Assembly (NCBI GenBank): GCA_964035575.1
Contig: OZ037914.1
Span: forward strand, 134,176-198,175
Direction of reading: 5' to 3'
DNA: 64,000 bases
Source: Rhynchopus sp. YZ270_cl-10
Taxonomy: Eukaryota > Euglenozoa > Diplonemea > Diplonemida > Diplonemidae
Part shown: positions 49,596 through 59,076 of the stretch, one piece after another
Layout: each line of letters starts with the position of its first letter
Position numbering within the stretch: the stretch's first letter is position 1
Made by a program: the position numbers and the translations under genes
Notes under the pieces: model-generated
What the model was told of the DNA's origin: nothing
Seen by the model: the letters and a program-made list of their open reading frames with translations, nothing else
Database searches by the model: none

Positions 49596-50788
49596 CTACG
49601 CAGCACCACCGTGACCAACGTTGAACCCGCCTTCGTCATGTTTGTTGAAGGGGCCGGACTGTTTGATGGAGGGCTGGAGGTGTCGCCAGTGCTGTTTGAC
49701 CATGGTGACCTTGCGGCGCCGCTTCTTTGCGGTCTTCGCGTTGTGCACTTCCTTCGCGTCGGAGGACGCAATCAGACTACCGTCGCCTGCCCGTTCCCCT
49801 GCGCTTGCCTCCTCGGGCACGTTCTCGCTGAAGTACGGCGCAACCTCGTTGTAGATCTCGTACTTCTGTTCGGCTGTTGTCGACTCATCCATGATGATGT
49901 CGTCTATGGGCAGGTCTGTGAAGGGATGTGTTGTAGATGTGGAGGGAGAGGGAGAGGGAGGGTGTGAGTGCAAAGGAAAGGAAAGTGTGCAGAGGATGAA
50001 GCTAAGGCTCCATGTGTCTAGTAACCTTATTCGCCATCCTTATTCAACTATGAAATGTGTGTGTGGGTGTGTGTTTGATAACTAGTAGGGGTAATTCTTG
50101 CTCAGAATATGGCCCCAATGGGTGTGTGTGTGTGTGCTACATACAAAGCGGCACCTCAGGGTCGAACTTCCGTATTGTGTCTGTTGCCGGGCGGAGTGGG
50201 AGTTGGTTCTTCTCTGCCATCTCCTCGACCTGAGGGTGGGGTAATAAGTGGAGTGTGCACGGAGAGTGGGGTGTTGTGCGATACACGGCGACCTTGTATA
50301 CCATGATGACATGATCATGGCATGTTAAACTGACATGATAACAAAAAACAGGTCAGTGAAATGCTTATGAATATTGGTGGGATTTCCCTAACAACATTTC
50401 CTTAACAAACTCACAAAAGCATGTCGCATGACATGATGAAGGTCGCCGTGTTGGGGGTGCCATCAATGACATTTGACCTCGGTCAAATTGATCACAATCA
50501 TTATCATATGGGGGTTGTTGTTGTTTGCGGAAACATAACACATACCGTTGCACAGGCCTCAATAATGTTCTCCATGTATGCCCGCAGCTGCTTCTGTGTA
50601 TGGTTCTGCGCCGCTGTGTGTGGTGCGGCAGTGCCGTCTTGGTGCTCCCAGTCCGCCCCCATGTGAAGAGGTGAGAACTGACTGTAGTACCCTTCCCCAA
50701 AGACTACGCGCTGCAGCTGACTCGCGCGCAGCAAAGGTCTGTTCGCACTGAACAGACGGGTTTGTCGTGCAAGGCTTCGTCCTGACAT
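49596..50788 (-). CDS. Three-exon gene encoding a 215-aa protein, function unknown
   Basis: Exons 50788-50546, 50229-50145 and 49915-49596 have introns of 316 and 229 nt (both GTATGT; ending CCTCAG and TCACAG). Phases match (0 and 1). The protein starts MSGRSLARQTRLFSANRPLL, has GEGYYSQFSPLHMGADWEHQ, and continues through a helix (YMENIIEACAT joined to VEEMAEKNQLPL) and an acidic LPIDDIIMDEST segment. The C-terminus is basic (AKTAKKRRRKVTMVKQHWRH), probably nuclear. I do not recognise the family; a chromatin or transcription role is only a guess. Intron 2 contains a worn copy of the intergenic hairpin at 49993-50029. Confidence 0.6.
49993..50029. repeat. Hairpin-family copy within an intron
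   Basis: GATGAAGCTAAGGCTCCATG then TGTCTAGTAACCTTA, a degenerate match to the 42469 hairpin. It shows the family is not confined to spacers between genes. Confidence 0.4.
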
Positions 50789-51287
50789 TTTTGCCCCGTT
50801 TTCCCCTCCCTTTTTCTCTTTGCTTTTCTAAAAAAGCACCAAAAAACCTCTCGTGTGTCGTGTGTTTGTTCTGAACAAAAAAAGTGAGGTTGTGTCGCTG
50901 GGTTTGTTCGGAGAGAAAAAAAAAGGGGGGAAATCACATAATTTTCGTATACAGTCATGAATAACAAAAGTCTAGAATAACCCCGCCCCCCTCCCCCCTC
51001 CCCCCGCCACCCCCCCTTCCCCTATTGAGAACACGAGAATACACCTTCTCTCTAACACTTTGCATTGCAGACGGCAGAAGGTGCCGAACCCCAAGCCTCT
51101 TAACAAACCCCAAGCCTCCACTGAACCACCTCCCTGCAAAAGAGCAAAAAAAAACCCCTAGAACGGCTTTGTGACCTTAAGAAGAAGCATTGTGTGCACC
51201 ATCTGTCAACAGAGGAATTTTACCTCATCCCCAGCAACCCAGGGTCTGACTGTGCCTTGTGAGAGAACCCCCATGGTGCACGCTGTG
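50789..51287. other. Spacer 3' of TIPIN, C-rich
   Basis: Includes a 40-bp run of almost pure C (50980-51020) and a doubled AACCCCAAGCCTC motif near 51090-51118. No gene was recognised. Confidence 0.5.
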
Positions 51288-52022
51288 CTACTCTGGGTTG
51301 GGCAGTTCGATGTCGTAGGCAGGGTCGTCGTCGTCGTCGCAGAACCCAAACACTTCGTTCTGGTCAACAACCAAGGCAGACATATCCACAGGGGGTTCTT
51401 CTGCACCGCCCGCTCCGACAATGCTTGGTGCCGCTCCAGCCACAGGGGTGGGGGCACCACTGCTTCCACTCGCCCCGCTCACTTCGCTAAAGAGCTGTGT
51501 CCCCCCACTCCCTGTGGTGGGTTGCACGAACATCTTCGGAACCTGCCGTGCCTTGGGTGCAGGGGGTACCCAGGTGGAGGGGTCGAACTGTGTGTCCTCC
51601 TCATTTGGCATGGGGTATTGTGTGTTGAGTGTGTGGATGTGTGCGTCGAGGTGTTTGCCTTCTGCCACAGTCTGCAGACCTTGGTGCATGCGGAGCGCGG
51701 AGAGGTCACGCAGGTCGTGGATGAACTCTGCAGACGACTTCTTGGGGCATAGGTCGTGCGCCCACTTCTTGTACATGAAGAGCAGGCGCTGCAGGTCGCC
51801 CAGCTCGCGTCCTGGTACACCGCTGCCCCGCACGGCGTCGCTGTCGCACATCGCAAGCAGCTGTTTGACACCACCCTCGCCAGTGAGGATGTCCGTCTGC
51901 ACCTGTGCCTTGCGTGTCGTCACCATACGACGCTTCTTGCGCTCCACAGTATCCTCAACAGATCCCCCCACAGCATCAAAGGCACGCTTCTCACCCTGCC
52001 CAGGGGAGCTTATGCGCTGCAT
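51288..52022 (-). CDS. TIPIN/Csm3/Swi3-family replication fork protection protein
   Basis: 244 aa starting MQRISSPGQGEKRAFDAVGG. Residues about 45-115 (LGDLQRLLFMYKKWAHDLCP followed by KKSSAEFIHDLRDLSALR) fit the Swi3 domain as I recall it from human TIPIN ([20 protein letters not shown], then FEDFIDRVEYLG): the WAH-LxP core and spacing agree. TIPIN pairs with Timeless/Tof1 to stabilise stalled forks and activate the checkpoint kinase. The C-terminal half is low-complexity and ends with an acidic CDDDDDPAYDIELPNPE tail. The start is the ATG just after the spacer minisatellite; the longer open frame upstream is only translated repeat. Confidence 0.7.
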   Translation of the reverse strand: MQRISSPGQGEKRAFDAVGGSVEDTVERKKRRMVTTRKAQVQTDILTGEGGVKQLLAMCDSDAVRGSGVPGRELGDLQRLLFMYKKWAHDLCPKKSSAEFIHDLRDLSALRMHQGLQTVAEGKHLDAHIHTLNTQYPMPNEEDTQFDPSTWVPPAPKARQVPKMFVQPTTGSGGTQLFSEVSGASGSSGAPTPVAGAAPSIVGAGGAEEPPVDMSALVVDQNEVFGFCDDDDDPAYDIELPNPE

Positions 52023-52067
52023 TTTGTGGGTGGAGGGGATTCTCCAATCCTTATATTGTGTGGTAGA

Positions 52068-52155
52068 TAGGGGGGTGTAGGGGGTGTAGGGGGTGTAGGG
52101 GGTGTAGGGGGTGTAGGGGGTGTAGGGGGTGTAGGGGGTGTAGGGGGTGTAGGGG
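52068..52155. repeat. 9-bp minisatellite upstream of TIPIN
   Basis: About nine copies of GTAGGGGGT in a row, starting roughly 45 bp upstream of the TIPIN ATG. The plus strand has repeated G5 runs with TGTA spacers, which could form quadruplexes. Confidence 0.9.
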
Positions 52156-52245
52156 AAGGGAGGAAAAAGAAAGGGTGCGTTTTTTTGAATTTCTCTAAAA
52201 AAAAATACAGGGGTGCTTCGTGCGAAGCTTTCAAAAAAAAAAAAA

Positions 52246-52284
52246 GTTGACTTGAAATACAAAGCCCTCTCGTGACAGTGTACC
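52246..52284. repeat. 38-bp dispersed element, copy 3
   Basis: GTTGACTTGAAATACAAAGC then CCTCTCGTGACAGTGTACC, as at 25021 and 39381. It lies between TIPIN and the bZIP-like gene. Confidence 0.6.
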
Positions 52285-52323
52285 AAAAAAGGGGGGGGGG
52301 TAGTTTGGAACGTCGGCAACCCT

Positions 52324-53298
52324 CTATACACGGTAGACCTGTGGGGTGCTGCCACCACCACCACCGCCCTGCAAACGGTGCTGCAGTACTGGAGGTGTCC
52401 TTTGGGCGATTGGCGACATCTGCGGCGGCGGCCCTGTGACGGCGCCCCAACCACCTCCTCCACCACCTCCACCAGGCACAACCCCCACCACTGCCTGCAG
52501 CTGCAGCACGGCCCCCTGCAGGACGTGGACCTCGGCAGTGAGGCGCGCCGTCTCCTCCTGCTGCCGCTTGCGCTTGGCCGCTGCCCGCAGACGCGCCTCC
52601 CACTTACGCTTCTCACGCTCCCTTGCGTCCACCGCCACCTCTCTCACCTGTGCCCTCTGCAGGGCCACACCAGGCGGCGATTTAATCTGACGCACCGGAC
52701 GTACCGACACTCCAGGATTATGCACACCACCCACACCACTGTCCCCAGCCTCCTTGGGACGGACGACAGCGTCCACCTCAACGGGTGTCCCAGACGCGAA
52801 AGAGGCTCCTGCCGCAGTGCACGGCAGTGGCAGAGCAGAGGACACACCCCGCGAGGGTGGTGTCTGCTTCATGCTACCCGCACTGTCTGCGCGTGTCAGG
52901 CCCTCTGCATCCTGCCCCCCTGTGGAGGGTGGTGTCCCCACCTCAGGGCCAAGGTCCACGCCACTCAACAGCTCCTTGTAGATGCGGTCTACAAGCGCCG
53001 CATGCGCTGTGGGCACTGCATCTGCGTCAGGTGTGCCCTCTTGGGGCGTGGCGCTGTGCGCTGTGAGGGGCGGGCTTGGGTGGTGCTCTGCCACGTCTGC
53101 GTTGCTGTGCACCTCTGTCGCACCTCCTTCTTCCAGCGCAGCAACAGCAGCGAGCACACGGCCTTGCTGGTGTGAATCTGTGTCAGTAGGAGGATTGTGC
53201 CTAGGGTGTCCGTGTGTGTGCGACGCAACCTGGCGCACCGCAGCCAGCGTAGTGCTCGGTAGTGCAGCACTGCTGCCCCGTGTCTGCAGCGACGCCAT
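52324..53298 (-). CDS. bZIP-like protein
   Basis: 324 aa starting MASLQTRGSSAALPSTTLAA. The first two thirds are Pro/Thr/Ala-rich and probably disordered. Residues about 235-285 form a basic helix (REREKRKWEARLRAAAKRKR) running into a heptad zipper with leucine or valine spacing (LTAEVHVLQGAVLQLQAVV). The basic part has the AA and KRKR elements of bZIP factors but lacks the invariant asparagine at the usual place, so DNA binding is uncertain. The tail is a Gly run and Pro-rich. It could be a transcription factor or another coiled-coil nuclear protein. The start is the first ATG that precedes protein-like sequence. Confidence 0.5.
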   Translation of the reverse strand: MASLQTRGSSAALPSTTLAAVRQVASHTHGHPRHNPPTDTDSHQQGRVLAAVAALEEGGATEVHSNADVAEHHPSPPLTAHSATPQEGTPDADAVPTAHAALVDRIYKELLSGVDLGPEVGTPPSTGGQDAEGLTRADSAGSMKQTPPSRGVSSALPLPCTAAGASFASGTPVEVDAVVRPKEAGDSGVGGVHNPGVSVRPVRQIKSPPGVALQRAQVREVAVDAREREKRKWEARLRAAAKRKRQQEETARLTAEVHVLQGAVLQLQAVVGVVPGGGGGGGGWGAVTGPPPQMSPIAQRTPPVLQHRLQGGGGGGSTPQVYRV

Positions 53299-53455
53299 AT
53301 GGTGGCTTTGTGTTGGTGTGTGTGGTCTAGGCAGTAAGATGTGTTGCACGTTCCATTGTGTTTGCAGTATGGGGTGCCTGTAGGGTAGAAAGGTTGGAGG
53401 GTAAGTGTGGTGGTGGTGGTGGCGAGGGGGCGCAGTGGGGATCGTTGTGGGGAAT

Positions 53456-54291
53456 CAGCAGTTGAAAGCTTGCGAGTTAGGTGTTTGTATTCAACCGACA
53501 CAAGGCCGTCAGATAGTACCGATCCTGTTGTTTCATCATGTGTGGGTGTGGTGATGTGGTGTCGTGTTGTCTTTCGTATTGTGTGTTTTGTTCGGAATCT
53601 TGCACCCGCGATTGAGCCTTCCAGGGGCATCGAGGCAGGTCGGAGCTGCAACCCTGTGGCTCACCCACGACAGGAGCTTTTCATGAAAAAGAGATGAGTG
53701 AAAAGTGAATGAAATGTGTCTAGCAAAGAGGATAGCCTCAGAAGAACACCGAAGTAGTCCAGCCAAGGAACCAAGGCAATGCATGTGTACCCAACCAAGT
53801 CGTATCCCTAAAAGGGAATCCCTCATCTCAACAAGAATGTTGCAGAACTGTGTGACACATGGTTTAGCCGTTGAGACTCGCGAAGGTTGCAGCCCAGCAC
53901 AGGGCATCGCGAGCGACATAGAATATGTGTAACGCAGCAGGCAGGCCTGCGTGCTTTGCTTTACGACAACATCCAGCGTGGAGCTGTGCATCACAGAATG
54001 CGGATGCCTCCAAACCCAATCGATGGTCGATGTTTTACATTTGTTTGTTTGTTTGTTTATTTCGGAACTCAGATGGTGGTGCATGTTGAAGCATCGGCAC
54101 AGAGACAGCCAAAAAGACTGCCCAATACGATTGGAGTGATTTGTGTGTGAATGTTTATCATCACTGACCTGCAAACTTCGTCTCGGGCAAGCAAAAAACG
54201 TGAATCAGCAGTTGTGAAAGCTTGCGAGTTAGGTGTTCGTATTCAACCGACACAAGGCCGTCAGATAGTACCGATCCTGTTGTTTCATCCT
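53456..54291. repeat. Repeat block R4, then R5-R2-R3-R4
   Basis: A lone R4 copy (53456-53537) is followed after a short gap by R5 (53594-53842), R2 (53842-54036), R3 (54062-54196) and R4 (54206-54291). The second part is nearly identical to 21503-22209. It lies 5' of the bZIP-like gene and 3' of protease C. Confidence 0.8.
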
Positions 54292-54366
54292 CTTCTTCCG
54301 GTGACAGAGAACAGCGAATGGGGAACTGAGGAAAAGGAAAGGGGTGAAGTGGGCAGTGGTGTTGCA

Positions 54367-54869
54367 AATGCTGACAACTGTCAGTGGTCCCTCCACCCAA
54401 GTTCTTTGTATGTTTTTTGTGAATTTACTTGCAAACATAATATACTATGTAACAGTAACCTGCACATTATGGCAGGATACAAGGGAAACTGCTGAAAGCT
54501 CTGTCTCACCACACACAGATGAGTCCAGCAAAAAAAGAGAAAAGAAAGAAAGAGAAAAACCTTGTCCACGAAACAAGAGCAACATAACATTAAGACACGC
54601 GAAGAGTCATACACAGTTTACTGCCACACCTCTCCAAACAAGAGAACTTGGAAGGTTAACAGCAGAAACGTGGATTAACACCAAAATAAGTGCTCGTCAG
54701 GTGAAACAAGAAAAACGCAGAACAGTGCGAACAAAACTAATAAACAAATACGTTGAACAAAAGAACGACACATGTTCAAGCCTAATAGTGTGCATTTGTG
54801 GATGGCTTCCCGTGTCTGTGTCTTTCGTTTTCTGCTGTGTTGGGTGCAGATGCAGATACAGCACAAGGC
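54367..54869. repeat. Duplicated 3' flank of cysteine protease C
   Basis: Nearly identical to 14104-14596. It marks one edge of the duplicated two-gene cassette. Confidence 0.8.
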
Positions 54870-55859
54870 TTACACCACAGAGTGGACGGCGTCCATGGCG
54901 ACACCGCACTTGTTCTCACCACGCACAATGCGGTAGTATCCCTCCTCTCCCCAGCTTGCTGCCCAGGAGTTCTTGATCTTCCAGTAGTCAACGCCGTTCT
55001 CGGTACCGAAGCCAACAATCAGGACAGCGTGGTCAAGGTCGCGTGCAGAGGATCCACAGTTCTTCGGGCTGTCAATTCCACCCCTGTAGTCCTGCATGGG
55101 GGTGGCGTCAATGCCGATGGTGATGGGTCCGACCTGGGCAAGCTGGTTCGAGATGTCGGACTCCTGCGACGCCTTGTCGGACACCTGGAACCACTTGGTG
55201 ATGTTGGCAACGCTCTTGTGTCCCTCCACGCAGAGGTGGCGGATGCCGAAACCAGACTTGTACGGGTAGTCCGCCTCGGAGGCGATTCCACCGTTCTTCA
55301 TGATCCACTTGAATGCGTTCTCCTGCAGTCCTCCACCACAGCCGTCGTCCGTCTTGTCGCACGACACAAGCTGCTGCTCCGACAGTGCCTGAAGCGGGTT
55401 GCCCTTCAGGAACCAGGTTCCCTCAATGTCTCCAGTGGTTCCGAAGCTCCAGCAGCTTCCGCACTGGCCCTGGTTCTTCACAGCCGTCACGGCTCCCTTC
55501 GTGGTCCAGTCGAAGCCCTCAGCGAAGGACTGGGTTGCGTGCTCGGGGAAACGGTTGCACGCGGTGCACTCGCCGTTCCAACGCGGTGCGTCGGCGGGAA
55601 GTGCCTTGCCACGCCTGTTTGCGTACGTGCGCTTGAAGTCCTCCTGGGTCATGTCGGAGAACTGGGTCAGGCCAGACGCAGGGTTTCCGGACTTGGCCAC
55701 ACGCTCAAGCGAGGCCTCGAAGGCAGCGAAACGTGCCTGCTCCTCGTCTGCCTTGTACGTCTTCCCGAAGTGGTCCTTGTACAGGGAGAACGACACCTCG
55801 TTCTGGGTCAGGGCAGAGGCACAGTGAAGTGCCGCAAGGCCGGTCATCATCGCCTTCAT
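54870..55859 (-). CDS. Papain-family cysteine protease (cathepsin L-like), copy C
   Basis: 329 aa with the signal peptide, I29 propeptide and active-site residues described for copy A (C136, H277, N297). It differs from A by isolated silent changes (for example CCACAG for CCGCAG near 55056) and matches A at the two residues where B differs. The 5' leader, including the CCCACAG 34 nt before the ATG, and the 3' flank are shared with A. Repeat R1 begins 131 bp upstream, without the insertion found at copy A. Together with Cys-rich gene 3 it forms the second copy of a two-gene cassette. Confidence 0.95.
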   Translation of the reverse strand: MKAMMTGLAALHCASALTQNEVSFSLYKDHFGKTYKADEEQARFAAFEASLERVAKSGNPASGLTQFSDMTQEDFKRTYANRRGKALPADAPRWNGECTACNRFPEHATQSFAEGFDWTTKGAVTAVKNQGQCGSCWSFGTTGDIEGTWFLKGNPLQALSEQQLVSCDKTDDGCGGGLQENAFKWIMKNGGIASEADYPYKSGFGIRHLCVEGHKSVANITKWFQVSDKASQESDISNQLAQVGPITIGIDATPMQDYRGGIDSPKNCGSSARDLDHAVLIVGFGTENGVDYWKIKNSWAASWGEEGYYRIVRGENKCGVAMDAVHSVV

Positions 55860-55989
55860 TTTAGTAGTGTTGTTTTCCGCTTTGTGAGAGTCTGTGGGTG
55901 AAGAGTGGTGGACAAGGGAAAAAAACAAAAGTGACAAAACACACACTGTCACCTCCCTCACACAGACAGACCACCAGAAGTCTTTATCG

Positions 55990-56700
55990 CCTGATATAAC
56001 TCCCGTCAGCGTGACAACACACGCAGCGGGGAACTGAATCGGCTTACAACAACAGAGAAGCTCACGGCAAGCTGGCAGGCACTGTCAGAACAGATCTTGG
56101 TTTGCGAATGGAATAAATAATCAACACCCGAAAGGGCTCATACGCCAGGTAAAAGTGTTGTCATCATGTCGCTCAAGGAATGCAACACACCAACACCTCT
56201 TCGTGTCTTGTGGTGAAGAACTGTGTGACACATGGTTTAGCCGTTGAGACTCGCGAAGGTTGCAGCCCAGCACAGGGCATCGCGAGCGACATAGAATATG
56301 TGTAACGCAGCAGGCAGGCCTGCGTGCTTTGCTTTACGACAACATCCAGCGTGGAGCTGTGCATCACAGAATGCGGATGCCTCCAAACCCAATCGATGGT
56401 CGATGTTTTCCTTTTGGTTGATTGTTTGTTTTGTTTCGGAACTCAGATGGTGGTGCATGTTGAAGCATCGGCACAGAGACAGCCAAAAAGACTGCCCAAT
56501 ACGATTGGAGTGATTTGTGTGTGAATGTTTATCATCACTGACCTGCAAACGTCGTCTCGGGCAAGCAACCTGAATCAGCAGTTGTGAAAGCTTGCGAGTT
56601 AGGTGTTTGTATTCAACCGACACAAGGCCGTCAGATAGTACCGATCCTGTTGTTTCATCCTCTCCAGAGCAGGTTGCAGACAAACAGTGGGGTGGGAAAT
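55990..56700. repeat. Repeat block R1-R2-R3-R4 between protease C and Cys-rich gene 3
   Basis: R1 (55990-56169), R2 (56216-56408), R3 (56438-56570) and R4 (56576-56660), in the order of and nearly identical to 16533-17290. It separates the same two genes. Confidence 0.8.
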
Positions 56701-57423
56701 ATGACAAAAAGGAGGAACTTTTTTTTGGTTTTTGGATTCTTTAGTTTTGTGTTCCGTTGCACCCGTCACTTCCCGAAGGCCTCGTGATCAGATGATTCCG
56801 TAACGTAAAAAGAATAGATTGAAAATAGTGTTTGCAGGGACGACAGCTACTTGAAAGCTGAGGCAACACTGCAAATCATATGCAAAGCAAAAAGCGTTGA
56901 AGAACATATAAAATAAAAGCAATCTACACTGCAGCGGACGCGGTGTGTGTGCTGTGCAAGAGATCCCCGTCAGCACTCCTCTTCTTCTGCTCGTTGGGGG
57001 GAGAGGCAAATCAGCCACATCCACACACGCATCCCATCCACAGTGACACAGCAAAGTAACAACATTGGTGTTGTACTAGCAGCAGTCACCCGTTGCAGGT
57101 GCCCCCTTCTCCAAGGGACACGTGCAGTACAAAGTAAACAAAATGGTAACAAAATAGAAACAAGAAGGAAATTGCAAAATATAAACATGCGAATCGTGAG
57201 ATATAAGCTTGACCTGCAAACTGCAGTGGTGATGTGCCACAGCGTTTGCACACGCTTCGAAAGCGTATTGTCAAGATAGCGAACAACGACACAGATGTGG
57301 AATGTGTGAGTGTCATTGCAAGAAAGAGGACAAACAAGGACAAGACAGGCTGTGCACGTGCAGAAATTCATGTGTTGCGTTGTGTTGAGTGGTCTGCAAC
57401 ACATCACTTCACACCACACCACT
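56701..57423. repeat. Duplicated 3' flank of Cys-rich gene 3
   Basis: Matches 2000-2799 and 17250-17973. No supported gene. Confidence 0.75.
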
Positions 57424-58362
57424 TCACTTGTCAAGTGTCATCATCGGGGCGTCCATGTCGGGAGTGGCAGACTCAAAGTCCTTCCCCACACACGTCGCAG
57501 GCGCACACCCGAGGGACGGCCCCGCCGACAGCCTGCACATGTTCGTGTGGCACGTGCCCTGCTTCCACTGGCAGAACCCGTGCAGTGCAGGGTCCTCGCA
57601 GGCCTCGTCCACCTCAAGCATCGGGCACACAAGGCTCGACCCCTGGCTCAGCGCAAACACAACCCACTCTGCGTCCTCCTTCACCTCGATGCTCAGTGTC
57701 TCCCCAGCAGGCACAGTCTTCCGCCACGACGTCATGTGGTGCCCCAGTCCGTGTGCCTTCCCGGTCTTGAAGTGCGGGCCGCAGCTCGACCGCTCAAACC
57801 CAGCCTTTGCCAGTGTCGCAGGCACGTCACCCTTCTTCGCCTCACACGGGCTGCACTCGTACATGAACACCACAGCGTCGCACGCCCCCGCAGGACCCTC
57901 GGGGCACGTGTACCGCACCTCAGTCCCACCCAGCACCGTCTTCTCACGTGGCACAAGCGCCGTCCACCCGTTCAGGTAGTACGGCGGCAGTGCGTGCAGC
58001 GACGAACGTGCGTCCAGCCCCGTGTCCCACAGCTCCATCCCCTCGTGCAGGAACGTGTTCCCCACAGGGTCGTTCGGGAACGGCTCCACCATTGCAATCG
58101 TTGCAAGCGGCACACTCGCACACTCCGGCACCGCCATGTCCGCACCCTGGCACAGCCCACTTCCCAGACGGCACTGCCTCGCCCCCGCCCCGTCCACACA
58201 GTACCCGTCTGCGTCAGGCGTCAGCCAGTTGTCCCCCGCACCCCCACGCACGCAGCACGAACCACACGCCGCAGAGCACTGCATCCCAAACCCGCTCAGC
58301 GACAGTGCCGGTGTTGCAAGCGCAAGCCCCATTGTTGCCAGCACAGCCATCCGTGACGACAT
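57424..58362 (-). CDS. Secreted cysteine-rich protein of unknown function, copy 3
   Basis: 312 aa, identical in protein sequence to copy 2 as far as I compared, with scattered silent differences (for example CACGTCACC for CACGTCGCC near 57825). It has the same signal peptide and cysteine pattern. The shared 5' flank ends about 85 bp upstream, near 58445: this copy lacks R1 and has unique upstream DNA. If R1 is a regulatory module, this copy should be controlled differently. Confidence 0.8.
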   Translation of the reverse strand: MSSRMAVLATMGLALATPALSLSGFGMQCSAACGSCCVRGGAGDNWLTPDADGYCVDGAGARQCRLGSGLCQGADMAVPECASVPLATIAMVEPFPNDPVGNTFLHEGMELWDTGLDARSSLHALPPYYLNGWTALVPREKTVLGGTEVRYTCPEGPAGACDAVVFMYECSPCEAKKGDVPATLAKAGFERSSCGPHFKTGKAHGLGHHMTSWRKTVPAGETLSIEVKEDAEWVVFALSQGSSLVCPMLEVDEACEDPALHGFCQWKQGTCHTNMCRLSAGPSLGCAPATCVGKDFESATPDMDAPMMTLDK

Positions 58363-58445
58363 CGTTGTGTGTGGTTGTGGTTGTGTTGGGGTGTGTCTTG
58401 TTGAAAGATAAATGTGTTATCTGCAGAGGTGTTGTGTAGTGAGGT

Positions 58446-59076
58446 GGTTTGAAACCCTTCCCGAGCAATTCATGCACGCAATGCACACAACATTGCCCAT
58501 TGCCAGAGCAGGCTGCACACATGAGGACGAAAACAATACATCACAACGCTTTGTTTTTCTTTGTTTGTTATCCTTGTTTTGTGTGTCGAAAAGGTGTGAG
58601 CCCACCATAGGCGAAGCTCTGCGAAAATGCCTCCCAACAAAAGAGCAGTCCAGTATTACCTTAGACTGCAGCCAATGTCGGGGAAACGGAAGAGAAAAAA
58701 AAAAGGCACAAAAAGAAAACGTGGAACGATGCATGTGTCCATGGGACAACATACATCAGTAAAAGAAAAGTAAAAAAAAGAAAGGTTTGTAAGGTGGTTC
58801 TGAGCGTACCCAGCCGCCTTAAATATTTACATACAAATTACACAAAAACCACTCGAAGAAATAGGAGGCAGAGAAGCCCTACACTCCCAAAAAAAAGAAA
58901 GTAAAAAACACAACTCCTGTGCAGAAGACGGACACGTGTCAGTCGAAGACGTTCACCTCTATTAACTACCTTTGTCCTGACACAGCCTTCTCAGAAGCTG
59001 CCAAACGGGGTGGGGGGGAGCGGGAAGGTTTAGTATTTCTTTTTGAAAAAATGAATTAACGACTCTCGCAAGCAGT
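58446..59076. other. Spacer with one hairpin
   Basis: Unique sequence 5' of Cys-rich gene 3 and 3' of pepsin-like gene 2. At 58791-58820 AAGGTGGTTCTGAGCGTACC pairs with the following CAGCCGCCTT, a divergent hairpin-family copy preceded by AAAGGTTTGT. No gene was seen. Confidence 0.55.

Noticed and set aside
51288-52616. TIPIN reading frame extended upstream to 442 codons
   Set aside because: The extension is translated 9-bp minisatellite and spacer, with no protein-like sequence before the ATG at 52022.
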